This document shows positions 50,906-59,437 of a stretch of DNA of 64,000 nt, one piece after another. The notes under the pieces are model-generated. The model searched no databases. It saw only the letters and a list, made by a program, of their open reading frames with translations, and was not told where the DNA came from. Source of the DNA: JAJRAG01 sp050010535 (lineage in GTDB: Archaea; Thermoplasmatota; Thermoplasmata; Methanomassiliicoccales; JACIVX01); assembly GCA_050010535.1 (NCBI GenBank), contig JBEKKT010000004.1, positions 7,528-71,527 of the forward strand, in the 5' to 3' direction. The stretch's first letter is position 1. The number at the start of each line of letters is the position of its first letter. A program made the position numbers and the translations under genes.

Positions 50906-51867
50906 TGAAAGTAGGCGTGGCCGGTACTTTCAGCATCTTGCACAGAGGACACAGAACCCTTCTGGACAGGGCGTTCCAACTGGGGGACTGGGTCGTCGTT
51001 GGCATCACTTCCGACAGTTTTCCCTCCAAGAAGCGATTCCACGTCCCACTTGAGCAGCGCTTGGAGGCCCTTGAAGATTACCTCTTTTCCCTGGACAAGA
51101 AATGGGAGATCGAGATACTGCAGGATAGAATGGGAAGCGCAGCGCACGACAAGGAACTGAACTTGCTGGTTGTGTCTCAAGGCACCGTCGAGAATGCCCA
51201 GAGGATAAACGAATTCAGGATCTCGAAGGGACTGAAACCGATGGTCATCGAGGAGATCAAGCACGTCCTCGGAGAGGACTGCGCGACAATCACTTCCACG
51301 CGCGTGCTCGAGGGCGAGATCGATACTGACGGAAGGCTCCTCCGGCCCCTGCGCGTGAACGTAGGATCCGACAACCCAGTCAAGGTGGAAGCGGTCCGCA
51401 GAGTCATGAGTGAGCTGTACAGGGAGGTCGAGATAGCTAGCGTTTGCGTTAAGACGACCGTCGGCGAGCAGCCCTGGGGCGAGAACATCCTTACGGGAGC
51501 GAGAGAGAGGGCGAGGTCGGCGATCGGGAAGGCGGACTTCGGCGTCGGGATAGAGGCCGGGATCCTCGAACTGGATGACGGTCTGTATGGCATCCAGTTC
51601 TGCGCGATAATCGACAAGGGAGGGATCGTGACGTCAGGTCAGAGCTCCGGCTTCAGGTATCCGCCGGAAATCGAGAAGAGAATCAGGGCTGGCGTTGCCG
51701 TCTCAAAGGCCTTCGACGACTTTTGCGGCACGAAGGATATCGGTCATAACGAAGGGGCAATCGGCTTCCTCACGAAAGGAATACTTAACAGACAACAGCT
51801 CAGCGAGCAGGCCGTGCAAGCGGCAATGGTTCCGAGGATAAGGCCTGACATCTACTTAGAGGTATGA
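50905..51867 (+). CDS. Fusion: phosphopantetheine adenylyltransferase and inosine/xanthosine triphosphatase
   Basis: The 320-residue protein joins two domains. Residues 1-148 are an archaeal-type PPAT with the nucleotidyltransferase motif GTFSILHRGHRTLL (HxGH, 13-16) and the closing STRVLEGEID; this is the CoaD step of coenzyme A synthesis. Residues 150-320 are a DUF84/YjjX-type NTPase: VGSDNPVKVEAVRRVM, TGARERARSAI, and GVGIEAGILELDDG, which hydrolyse ITP/XTP. The two activities are normally separate genes. The linker is short. The start overlaps the DUF2116 stop, and the end overlaps the convergent Cys-rich gene. Confidence 0.88.
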   Translation: MKVGVAGTFSILHRGHRTLLDRAFQLGDWVVVGITSDSFPSKKRFHVPLEQRLEALEDYLFSLDKKWEIEILQDRMGSAAHDKELNLLVVSQGTVENAQRINEFRISKGLKPMVIEEIKHVLGEDCATITSTRVLEGEIDTDGRLLRPLRVNVGSDNPVKVEAVRRVMSELYREVEIASVCVKTTVGEQPWGENILTGARERARSAIGKADFGVGIEAGILELDDGLYGIQFCAIIDKGGIVTSGQSSGFRYPPEIEKRIRAGVAVSKAFDDFCGTKDIGHNEGAIGFLTKGILNRQQLSEQAVQAAMVPRIRPDIYLEV

Positions 51868-52085
51868 TATCGCTTCTTCCTTTCATTGACGAAGTTGATG
51901 TAATCCTCCAACGTGCCGCAGTTACCCGGTCCGATGCACTCGAATTTCCTGAATTTCTTGCAGTAGAACCCTCTCTCGTTGAACTCGCAGGGCTCCCGAC
52001 TGGATCTGCACATCTCCTTGATGCATCCAAATCCGTGGTATGCACCCTTGCATTTCCCGTCCTTGCTCAGATAAATGCAGTCCAA
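51852..52085 (-). CDS. Cys-rich small protein, second repeat unit
   Basis: The 77-residue frame has eight or more cysteines in pairs (CIYLSKDGKCKGAYHGFGC, CEFNERGFYCKKFRKFEC) and closes GNCGTLEDYINFVNERKK. It repeats the layout of the unit encoded just before it on the same strand and in the same frame, from which it is separated by only one TAG. The only start is a TTG directly after that TAG and without a ribosome site. It may be a separate protein or the second half of one interrupted protein. Metal binding is likely; the family is unknown. Confidence 0.55.
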   Translation of the reverse strand: MDCIYLSKDGKCKGAYHGFGCIKEMCRSSREPCEFNERGFYCKKFRKFECIGPGNCGTLEDYINFVNERKKRYHTSK

Positions 52086-52361
52086 CTAGGTCCTCCTCTC
52101 CACGAACTCCCTGAACCTCGCGAAGTGCGTCATGTACGATTCCGCCGTCCCGCAGTTCTCGATGCCGGAACAGTAGAAACGCTGATACTTTGCACAATAG
52201 AGCCCATGCCATTGCTCCGAGGAGCAATGTGAGTTCATCTGACAATAGCGCATCGGGGACGACCTGACCAGACAGTTATCCTCTCCGACGCATTCCCGTT
52301 CCTCGATCTGTCTGTGCGCACAATAGGACTGCCTATAGCGATATCTGCACAACGCACCCAT
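52086..52361 (-). CDS. Cys-rich small protein, first repeat unit
   Basis: About 91 residues from ATG 52361 (start chosen from a TATA-like CATATAAGA some 25-30 bases upstream). Cysteines lie in CRYRYRQSYCAHRQ, ECVGEDNC, YCQMNSHC and FYCSGIENCGTAESY. The GxxNCGTxExY pattern recurs in the following frame, so the two are paralogous units. It ends with TAG 52086-52088. A third, weaker internal repeat is suggested by CVGEDNC. The function is unknown. Confidence 0.6.
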   Translation of the reverse strand: MGALCRYRYRQSYCAHRQIEERECVGEDNCLVRSSPMRYCQMNSHCSSEQWHGLYCAKYQRFYCSGIENCGTAESYMTHFARFREFVERRT

Positions 52362-52442
52362 CCCTGCCAGTATTGGCGCTCTTATATGCACGTTTCCGGA
52401 TTTAAATCTAGCGAAGGTCTTGGATGTTCTCCCACGTGTCAA

Positions 52443-52660
52443 GTATTGGATTTCGAAGCGGTCGCGGTGACCTTAAAGACCGAGATTCAGGGTAGAAAAC
52501 CTTCGTGAGAGCGAGGAACCAGATGATCTCCAGTGCTATGCAAATCGTTGCGGGGATCGCAGCCTCGCTGCCAAAGAATGCGACTGCAAGCGCGGCCGCC
52601 ATGACGGTGTTCTTGTACGTCGCGTAAAGCACCATTGGGGACTGGCAAAAGAGTCCCAGT
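52443..52660 (-). pseudogene. C-terminal fragment of a bile acid:Na+ symporter-like transporter
   Basis: A short run of protein-like sequence, VLYATYKNTVMAAALAVAFF and EAAIPATICIALEIIWFLAL, matches the last two helices of SBF-type transporters. No start or upstream domains remain; the frame runs back into tRNA-Ser. The transporter has been deleted except for this end, lying between the tRNA and the Cys-rich genes. Confidence 0.5.
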
Positions 52661-52763
52661 ATACGAAAATTGCATAAGGCATTCTCGGTATGGTAAGAGA
52701 TTTTCAATGGATTGATATCACGAATTGTGCACGTAGAATCGTTAGAACCAGGAAGGATGAGGG

Positions 52764-52850
52764 CGCCGAGGGGGAGATTCGAACTCCCGTGGTGCGAAGC
52801 ACCACCGGCTCTCAAGGCCGGCGCCGTGATCCGGGCTTAGCTACCTCGGC
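52764..52850 (-). tRNA. tRNA-Ser (TGA)
   Basis: On the minus strand: acceptor GCCGAGG/CCTCGGC, discriminator G, anticodon stem CCGGC/GCCGG, loop CTTGAGA (anticodon TGA), a long variable arm GTGGTGC-TTC-GCACCAC, and T arm GGGAG-TTCGAAT-CTCCC. The long variable arm and G73 fit tRNA-Ser, reading UCA. CCA is not encoded. It lies 66 bases downstream of the pheT end, on the same strand. Confidence 0.93.
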
Positions 52851-52915
52851 ATTCGCCTCTTGGACGTCCTCAATGATGAGCTATTAATTATTAGAATCTC
52901 TGCCCTGAGATCGCT

Positions 52916-54574
52916 TCAGACTATCCTGTCCAATTTCCCTAACAGAACCTTCTCGAGATATAGCTCGAACGCCACCGCGGGATGTGCCAGTCCGAATCGC
53001 GTCATCGTCTCAGGATGCACCTCGCCGAAGTACCCAACATTCTCACCGTCGACGACGACAGAGGCGTCCCTGCCCTCCACGAACATTCCCAGTCCCGCCG
53101 GGGACAGCTCCCATCTGAGAGAGCAGTCGCGGAGAAAGCCCTCGACGACCGACTTCATCTCCGTGAAGCTCGCTTTGGAATGAATCGATATCGCTGCCAG
53201 GTGCTTCTGCCTCTTCGTGTCGATGACCACGTCTCCGACTTCGAAAATGCGCTGCGGCAAATCGCGGTGCTTGTTCTTTGTGAGGACGCCGAGCAGGCTA
53301 GGGAGAAGATGAACTCTGAGGCACGTAAGGTCCTCGCTAATGGGATTTAAAATCTCTACGACCTCACGCTCCTTCGTACGCGCGCTGTCGAATTGTTCTC
53401 TTTGGCTCGATAGAGTCAGGGTCGTCACTTCGAAGTAACCGTAGCCCACCATCATCTCCCGAACAAGATTCGCCGCCTTCTCGATCAACCTCTCTCCACC
53501 TATCGTTTGGACGGTCGGGAGCTGAGTGCCGAACTGCTCATATCCGTAGCCCTTGGCCACGTCTTCGATAAGGTCCACCGGATGGAGAATATCCAGCCTC
53601 GTCGCCGGCGCCAGGACATTTATAATATCGCCGCCGTCGTCATCGCACCCGTAACCCATCTTCCTCAGGCATCTGCACATCTCCCCCCTGTCGAGATCGA
53701 GACCGAGAAGCGAGTTGCACTCCGCCGGGTTGAGGGACCACTTAGCCGGCTTAAGGTCCGGGGTGATCATCCTCTCATTCCCTTCGACCAGAATCGTCTG
53801 GATCCTGGCACCTCTTTCCGCCAACGCGGTAGAGACGATATTCAATGCCCCGGATATTGCCTGAAGGTCGGTGCCGGTTACGTCTATGAACATGCTCTTC
53901 GTGTTCTCCGTCACGGCCGTCAACTGACCATTGATTATCGGCGGGAACGAGAGTACATCCCCGTTCTTGTCCACGATGATCGGGTATCTCTTCTTCCCTT
54001 CAAGAATGAAATTGTAATCGACTCCCTTCTCGTGCCTCTCTAGTATCTCCCGGAGGTTCATCAATTCGTCCTTCGCCAGAGGCACGAATGAGACTTCCTC
54101 AGGATCGACCGCCTTGTAGGTGAACGGCGGCACGACCCTGTCCATGTCGTGGATCCCGATGGAGACCTTCGCCCTCTTCCTTCCCAGCGCCAGATGGATC
54201 TTCTCCTGCAGTTCCATCAGAGAGCGGATGAGCGGGTCGCTCATCTCCACGTCCCTGACCACGCCGCCGACCACGTACGGCCTGACGCTCTCCACGCTTA
54301 GGTCCCTATAGAGAGTAATCCCCGACTCCTCGACAGGATACCTCTTCAGCCCTGGCTCGTATCCGAGGAATGCCCTGAGAGCTCTTGCGACACCTTCGAC
54401 GCAGTACAAGTCCGGCCTCTCTGGGAAGAACTCGACCGCGATCTCCTCCTTCTCGGAGTCGTAGTGGTGGAGGTCCGCACCCATCATCGGTATCATTTCC
54501 AGAAGAACGTCGACAGGGACTTCGCGCCCTATAAGACCGGTGAGGTCCCGATAGCCGAAGGTGATGACTGGCAT
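52916..54574 (-). CDS. pheT: Phenylalanyl-tRNA synthetase beta subunit
   Basis: The 552-residue archaeal-type beta subunit has B1/B3 core segments such as LFPERPDLYCVEGVARALR, FTYKAVDPEEVSFVPL, B5 at HPVDLIEDVAKGYGYEQFG, and the catalytic-like module FEVTTLTLSSQREQF with GEVHPETMTRFGLAHPAVAF. It is shorter than the bacterial subunit, as usual for archaea. pheS is not adjacent. ATG 54574 begins PVITFGYRDLTGLIG. Confidence 0.95.
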   Translation of the reverse strand: MPVITFGYRDLTGLIGREVPVDVLLEMIPMMGADLHHYDSEKEEIAVEFFPERPDLYCVEGVARALRAFLGYEPGLKRYPVEESGITLYRDLSVESVRPYVVGGVVRDVEMSDPLIRSLMELQEKIHLALGRKRAKVSIGIHDMDRVVPPFTYKAVDPEEVSFVPLAKDELMNLREILERHEKGVDYNFILEGKKRYPIIVDKNGDVLSFPPIINGQLTAVTENTKSMFIDVTGTDLQAISGALNIVSTALAERGARIQTILVEGNERMITPDLKPAKWSLNPAECNSLLGLDLDRGEMCRCLRKMGYGCDDDGGDIINVLAPATRLDILHPVDLIEDVAKGYGYEQFGTQLPTVQTIGGERLIEKAANLVREMMVGYGYFEVTTLTLSSQREQFDSARTKEREVVEILNPISEDLTCLRVHLLPSLLGVLTKNKHRDLPQRIFEVGDVVIDTKRQKHLAAISIHSKASFTEMKSVVEGFLRDCSLRWELSPAGLGMFVEGRDASVVVDGENVGYFGEVHPETMTRFGLAHPAVAFELYLEKVLLGKLDRIV

Positions 54575-54602
54575 GTCAGAGTGCGATAGGGGTGAGACTA
54601 TT

Positions 54603-55931
54603 TTATCTTTTTCTCAAGACCATGACCAAGACCACGTCCCCAACATTCGTCCCGGTCGGACCGGTCACTATTAGTCCGCCTTCCCTCCCGAAATACGATG
54701 CTGAATCGTTGCTCTCGAGGAAGACTAGCGCGTCGTCCTTCCATGTCCCCCTGTCTCCGATCGCGCCGCCGGAATCCGAGCTTCCGTCGATTCCGTCGGT
54801 TCCGAACGAGAGCACCGTGACACCTTCATCCAGATCTTGGAGGGAACTCAAAACCACCTCGCAGTTTCGCCCACCCCTTCCTAGGCCCCTGACCGTCACG
54901 GTCGTTTCACCTCCGGCGATGACGAGGGCAGGAGGGGGAATCGGTGTCGAAGTCTGGATGATCCAGTTTCCGATTGCGGAGAGCGCTCTCCCTACCTCCC
55001 TCGCTTCCCCCTCCAAGGATGAAGTTAGAACCATCGTGTTGTACCCCAGGTTCCTCGCCTTCCTTTCGGCGGCAAGCAACGCGACCTCATTACTGGCGAT
55101 GATGACGTTGCTGACCCGGTCGAAGATCTTTTCACCCACCTTGGGATTCTCGTCCTTTGCAGTCTGTAGGTGATGCAACACCGACCTCGGCACCTCTTCG
55201 AGCAGACGGTACTTGCTCAGGATTGCCATAGCGTCATCGTAAGTCGTCGGGTCGGGCGCCGTAGGCCCAGAGGATATGCTCTCGAGCGGGTCCCCTACGA
55301 CGTCGGAAACGATCAAGCTAAGAACAGAGGCTGGATAGGCGAGTTTCGCTAGGTTGCCACCTTTCAGGCAGGAAAGGTGTCTCCGCACTGCGTTCAACTC
55401 GTCGACTCTCGCCCCCCTCAGCATTAGGAGCTGCGCAGCAATCCCCTTCTCTTCTAAGGTTACGCCTTCCGCAGGGCAGGGCATCATTGCCGACCCGCCT
55501 CCAGAGATCAGGCAGATGACGAGGTCTTTCTCCGTCGCAGCCTCGCACATCCTCATTATCTCGACCGCCCCCTTCATTCCATCGGGTCCAGGATGCGGGT
55601 GCGTGCTCTTATGGAGCTTGATCCTCCCGACCGTGCCTTCCGCAAGGAAGTTGACCGTTCCCGCGGTGATCCTGTCTCCCAGAACTTCGTCTAGAGCCTC
55701 CGCCATCCTCTTAGAAGCTTTTCCTGCCCCGACGACAAGGACTCCGTCGAAGCGAGACAGAGGATACACCCTTCCGCCGACCGATAGGACATCACCCTCG
55801 AGCGACATGGCGTCCTTCACGCATCGATACGGGTCAACGGCGTCTACCGCCGCCTCTAGCACCTGGAATAGGTGCGCACGCGCTTTTCTGTCGCCTTTCG
55901 CGAGAAGTTGGTCCCAATTGGTGATTCTCAA
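54603..55931 (-). CDS. Glycerate 2-kinase (MOFRL family)
   Basis: The protein of about 442 residues carries GVLVVGAGKASKRMAEAL, STHPHPGPDGMKGAVE, CLISGGGSAMMPCPAEG, SDVVGDPLESISSGPTAPDP and the MOFRL end SFGTDGIDGSSDSGGAI. It phosphorylates D-glycerate to 2-phosphoglycerate. TTG 55931 is chosen because it starts LRITNWDQLL just after the upstream stop, behind GGAAGGG; the frame is open to 55955. With the next gene it turns hydroxypyruvate into 2-phosphoglycerate. Confidence 0.92.
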   Translation of the reverse strand: MRITNWDQLLAKGDRKARAHLFQVLEAAVDAVDPYRCVKDAMSLEGDVLSVGGRVYPLSRFDGVLVVGAGKASKRMAEALDEVLGDRITAGTVNFLAEGTVGRIKLHKSTHPHPGPDGMKGAVEIMRMCEAATEKDLVICLISGGGSAMMPCPAEGVTLEEKGIAAQLLMLRGARVDELNAVRRHLSCLKGGNLAKLAYPASVLSLIVSDVVGDPLESISSGPTAPDPTTYDDAMAILSKYRLLEEVPRSVLHHLQTAKDENPKVGEKIFDRVSNVIIASNEVALLAAERKARNLGYNTMVLTSSLEGEAREVGRALSAIGNWIIQTSTPIPPPALVIAGGETTVTVRGLGRGGRNCEVVLSSLQDLDEGVTVLSFGTDGIDGSSDSGGAIGDRGTWKDDALVFLESNDSASYFGREGGLIVTGPTGTNVGDVVLVMVLRKR

Positions 55932-55932
55932 G

Positions 55933-56913
55933 TCAACCCTTCCACACGGAGGCATTCACCAGGTGCCGAGGTCTCTCTCCCTTCAAACCCGCGACGAGGT
56001 TCTGCGCAGCCATGACCGCCATCCTGTCCCTGGCCTCGTATGTCGCGCTCCCGGTGTGCGGAGTCAGCACCACATTCTCGAGCTCCGCCAGCCCCGGGCC
56101 GAGCGCAGGCTCCTTCTCGTACACGTCGAGACCGGCTGAGTCGATCCTTCCCTCCTTGAGCGCTTTAACGAGCGCGGTCTCGTCGACGACCTCGCCCCTC
56201 GAAGTGTTCAGAAGGATTGCCGTAGGCTTCATCATCGTCATTTCCCTCTCGCCGATCAGATGTTGCGTCTCAGGGGTGAGGGGAACATGGAGCGAGACGT
56301 AGTCCGAACTCCTAAGGAGATCCTCGATCGACACATAAGTGGCACCCAACTCCGCCTCCGCTTCCGGGTCCCTCTTTCGATTGTGGTACAGTATCTTCAT
56401 TCCGAATCCTTTTGCCCTTCTGGCGACAGCCGCCCCTATGTCTCCGAGCCCGACTATCCCGATCGTCTTTCCGTATACCTCGCGCCCGAGCAATAGGGTG
56501 GGGCCCCAGCCGACGAACTTGCCGTATTTGACGAACTTATCAGACTTCGGAATCCTCCTTGCGCATGCAAGCAGCAACGCCCATGTCAGGTCCGCGGTCG
56601 CATCGGTCAGCACGCCAGGAGTGTTCGTTACGAGAATGCCCCTTTCCGTGGCCTCCTCGACGTTGATGTTGTTGTATCCGACGGCGTAGTTCGATATGAC
56701 CTTAAGGGACCTTCCCCCGGCCGCGATGACCTCCTTGTCAATCTTGTCACTGAGAAGGCACAGGAGACCGTCCTTTCCCTTGATTCCCTTAAGAAGGACG
56801 CTCCTCGGGATCGGCGCATCTCCCTCAAAGACGTCGAGTTCACACATGTCCGTAAGTAATCTGAGCCCGGAATCAGGGATCATTCTGGTAACGAGAACTT
56901 GAAACCTCGACAT
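55933..56913 (-). CDS. D-isomer-specific 2-hydroxyacid dehydrogenase (glyoxylate/hydroxypyruvate reductase)
   Basis: The 326-residue NAD(P)-dependent enzyme has GRSLKVISNYAVGYNNI, the Rossmann GKTIGIVGLGDIGAAVARRA, NTSRGEVVDE with the catalytic arginine, and LENVVLTPHTGSAT with the catalytic histidine. It most resembles glyoxylate/hydroxypyruvate reductases, which gives sense to the adjacent glycerate kinase. The start lies 36 bases after, and in the same frame as, the HMG-CoA reductase stop. Confidence 0.92.
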   Translation of the reverse strand: MSRFQVLVTRMIPDSGLRLLTDMCELDVFEGDAPIPRSVLLKGIKGKDGLLCLLSDKIDKEVIAAGGRSLKVISNYAVGYNNINVEEATERGILVTNTPGVLTDATADLTWALLLACARRIPKSDKFVKYGKFVGWGPTLLLGREVYGKTIGIVGLGDIGAAVARRAKGFGMKILYHNRKRDPEAEAELGATYVSIEDLLRSSDYVSLHVPLTPETQHLIGEREMTMMKPTAILLNTSRGEVVDETALVKALKEGRIDSAGLDVYEKEPALGPGLAELENVVLTPHTGSATYEARDRMAVMAAQNLVAGLKGERPRHLVNASVWKG

Positions 56914-56946
56914 CGACGTTCGATATCGGGATTTTCTCTATTTCAA

Positions 56947-58095
56947 CTATCGGCCAAGGCGCCCGTGCGCACTCGCCAGCTCTCCGGCAGCCTCTGCCGC
57001 AAGCGTCGAAAGCTCGGCAGCCAGAACGACCGCTCCGATGATCTCGGCAAACTTCCGCGCCTTGCCTGTCCCGAGGCAATCCATCATGGAAAGAGCTTCG
57101 CTCTGGCACGGCAATCTGGTGCCTCCCCCGACCGTGCCGATTTCGAGAGAAGGTATCCGCACCGATATGTATAGGTCCCCATCGACGACCTCACAGGTCG
57201 TCATGCCCATGCTGCCTTCCGCGACCTGAGCCACATCCTGACCTGTCGCTATGAAGATGGCAGCAAGGACGTTAGCCATGTGGGCGTTGGACCCGTATGA
57301 TAGGGCCAGACCGCTGCCAATACTGTTCTTGCGGTATCCCGCCTCCTGGACGATCTCGGGCGTGGTGTGAAGCTTGTCCTCCACCAACGCAGCAGGGATG
57401 GCCACATCCGCAAGTACCATTCTGCCTCGACCCATTAGATAATTGACCGCCGAGGGCTTCTTGTCGACGCACATGTTACCCGAGACCGAAACCAGAACCG
57501 CGCCTGTCTTCTTCTCGATAAGTCTCGAGGCGACCTCGGTTGCGAGCGTCGCCATGTTCATCCCCATGGCGTCCCCGGTGTCGTAGGAGAATCGGAGGAA
57601 AAGGCTTCTTCCCGCGGCGAAGGGCTTCATGCCCAGCAGCTTGCCGTGCTTCGTCGTCTTCTGAGCTTCCGCCGCAATATCTTCGATGTGGTTCTCCACC
57701 CACTCGACGACCTCCTCTCCGTGCCTCACATCTCTCACTCTGAACACAGGGGCCCTAGTCATCTCCTCCTTAACCACAACGACACTAGCCCCTCCAGCGG
57801 CGGTTAGAACCGAGCAACCGCGGTTCACTGAAGCGACCAGAGCACCTTCGGTGGTGGCCATCGGTACCAGGAACTCCCCTTTGGCATGATCGCCACTGAC
57901 TAGGATAGGCCCTACGAAGCCGAGGGGAACTTGCACTGAGCCAATCATATTCTCTATGTTCCTCTCGGCCATAAGAGGATCGAACGAGTACGATGAGATG
58001 CAATCGAGCTTCGCGTCAGAAAACGCTTCAACGGCTTTCCTGCGTTCCTCGACGTCCTTTCGGTTCCTTCCCCTATTCTTCAGCCCGCTGGTCAT
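56947..58095 (-). CDS. hmgA: 3-hydroxy-3-methylglutaryl-CoA reductase
   Basis: The 382-residue class I enzyme makes mevalonate for archaeal isoprenoid lipids. Motifs are ENMIGSVQVPLGFVGPI, TEGALVASVNRGC (catalytic Glu), DTGDAMGMNMAT, NMCVDKKPSAVN (catalytic Lys), GTVGGGTRLP and the C-terminal SAHGRLGR with the catalytic His. It stops at TAG, with a second TAG two codons later, before the hydroxyacid dehydrogenase. Length and start (ATG 58095) match archaeal HMGR. Confidence 0.96.
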   Translation of the reverse strand: MTSGLKNRGRNRKDVEERRKAVEAFSDAKLDCISSYSFDPLMAERNIENMIGSVQVPLGFVGPILVSGDHAKGEFLVPMATTEGALVASVNRGCSVLTAAGGASVVVVKEEMTRAPVFRVRDVRHGEEVVEWVENHIEDIAAEAQKTTKHGKLLGMKPFAAGRSLFLRFSYDTGDAMGMNMATLATEVASRLIEKKTGAVLVSVSGNMCVDKKPSAVNYLMGRGRMVLADVAIPAALVEDKLHTTPEIVQEAGYRKNSIGSGLALSYGSNAHMANVLAAIFIATGQDVAQVAEGSMGMTTCEVVDGDLYISVRIPSLEIGTVGGGTRLPCQSEALSMMDCLGTGKARKFAEIIGAVVLAAELSTLAAEAAGELASAHGRLGR

Positions 58096-58192
58096 TATAT
58101 TCCGTTACCTATCGACCTCCGAACTATTAAGAGATTATGCGAAATCAACTGCAGCTCGATGTCCAGTGTCGGAGTGGATATCGAGCAAAGTC

Positions 58193-58200
58193 TTTTAAAT
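58193..58200 (+). promoter_or_regulatory. TATA box of tRNA-Ile
   Basis: TTTTAAAT lies 27 bases before the first base of the tRNA, at the usual archaeal distance. Confidence 0.6.
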
Positions 58201-58226
58201 GCATGACATATTTCCAGTCAGCTAAA

Positions 58227-58304
58227 GGGCCCATAGCTTAGCCTGGTTGGAGCGCCCGGCTGATAACCGGGAGGTCAGGAGTCCAAATCTCCTTGGGCCC
58301 ACCA
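58227..58304 (+). tRNA. tRNA-Ile (GAT)
   Basis: Acceptor GGGCCCA/TGGGCCC, D arm GCTTAGCCTGGTTGGAGC, anticodon stem CCCGG/CCGGG with loop CTGATAA (anticodon GAT), variable AGGTC, T arm AGGAG-TCCAAAT-CTCCT, discriminator A and an encoded CCA. No intron is present. It lies upstream of a 210-base gap without a recognised gene. Confidence 0.95.
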
Positions 58305-58517
58305 CTCCTCATACTTCTGACGTTCTTGCTAGCCGACTTGACAGAGGGTGAAGCATGAGAATTAGGACAATGACCTTTATTCACGAGGCGCAAATCTTAT
58401 AGGAAATCCTGATGGGGTGTTCTCCCCTCTCGTGGACCACTTGTCACCTATTGTAAGGACAAAGTACTTAAGGCGCTATTGTCAGTTAGCTTTTTGAATA
58501 ACGCTGAGGAAGTGGAT

Positions 58518-59051
58518 ATGAGTAATAGTGTGAACTACTGCCCATATTGCGGCGAGAGAGTGGACGCGAGCGTGAGATACTGCCCGAAATGCGGAACTAG
58601 AATCCCCGTGCATGAGACCTCGCGCCCCAAAACCGCCTAAGAACGACCTCCTCCCCCACGGCCCGCCTACTAGCAGTCGCCTCAGCAGGCACCTTACTCT
58701 CAAGCTCCTATTTCGGAGACGAGATACAGGCGCGATGAGAGGTCCACGGCAGCATTCATCCTATCTCTGATTGGCGGAATCCTAATCCTTATGAACGGGC
58801 TCCTGGCCGGGGTGATTTGGATTGTTCCTAGTGTTTTCGGCGGTGGCATCCAGATAATAATGGGATTAGTGTCTGGTTTTGCGGTACTTCTTAACGCCAT
58901 AATGTTGAACTCGCATCCGAGGGAACACGTCACCTGGGACATGGCGATTATGATCTTCTCCGTCTTGACCATAGTCATTGGCGGAGGATTTGTGATAGGG
59001 TTGGTACTTGGACTGATTGCCGGAATACTTACCCTCGTCCAAGAAACGTAG
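58518..59051 (+). pseudogene. Zinc-ribbon plus three-helix membrane protein, interrupted by TAA and TAG
   Basis: One reading frame runs from ATG 58518 to TAG 59049. It codes for a zinc ribbon (YCPYCGERVDASVRYCPKCG), then a Pro/Gln-rich linker interrupted by TAA 58638-58640 and TAG 58671-58673 (ERPPPPRPAY between them, QSPQQAPYSQAP after), and three hydrophobic helices (FILSLIGGILILMNGLLAG and later). Everything outside the two stops is intact. CAA or CAG changed to TAA or TAG in a Gln-rich linker would explain both. The zinc-ribbon part alone may still be made as a 40-residue peptide. Confidence 0.7.
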
Positions 59052-59437
59052 TCCAGTGAGATCATCTATTAAGGGATGGCACTTGGCAATAACGATATCA
59101 ATACGGAATACCCCGTGTCATGAAAGAAATGAGACCACCACCTTAGACAGGCCTTCGTCCCCCACGCCCTACCCTTTGGTCCGACGGACGCAAACTGGAA
59201 CCGCGACATGGGTCGCATGAATATCGGCAAGGAATCGATTGAGGGGTCGGGTCTTGAGGAACCTGCAACAATGGAAGTCACAAACGCAAGACCTGACACC
59301 TAATCATTCATAGGCGTTGATGACAAGACTTGTCAGTTGGGTAAGCTGGATGGCATCTGTTACCATTCGAGATAATTATCAAAATCCGATTATTGTCCGA
59401 AAAGGGATATATAATCCATTTGTCAGTGCTAACAACC
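59052..59437. other. Gap of about 385 bases
   Basis: No recognisable gene. Open frames on both strands lack family resemblance and start signals. The right end holds a TATA box, GGATATATAATCC (about 59404-59416), about 25 bases before the next ATG. Confidence 0.45.

Noticed and set aside
58305..58517. A further RNA gene after tRNA-Ile
   Set aside because: Short inverted repeats are present, but there is no TATA-hairpin-U-tract order like the one before srp54.
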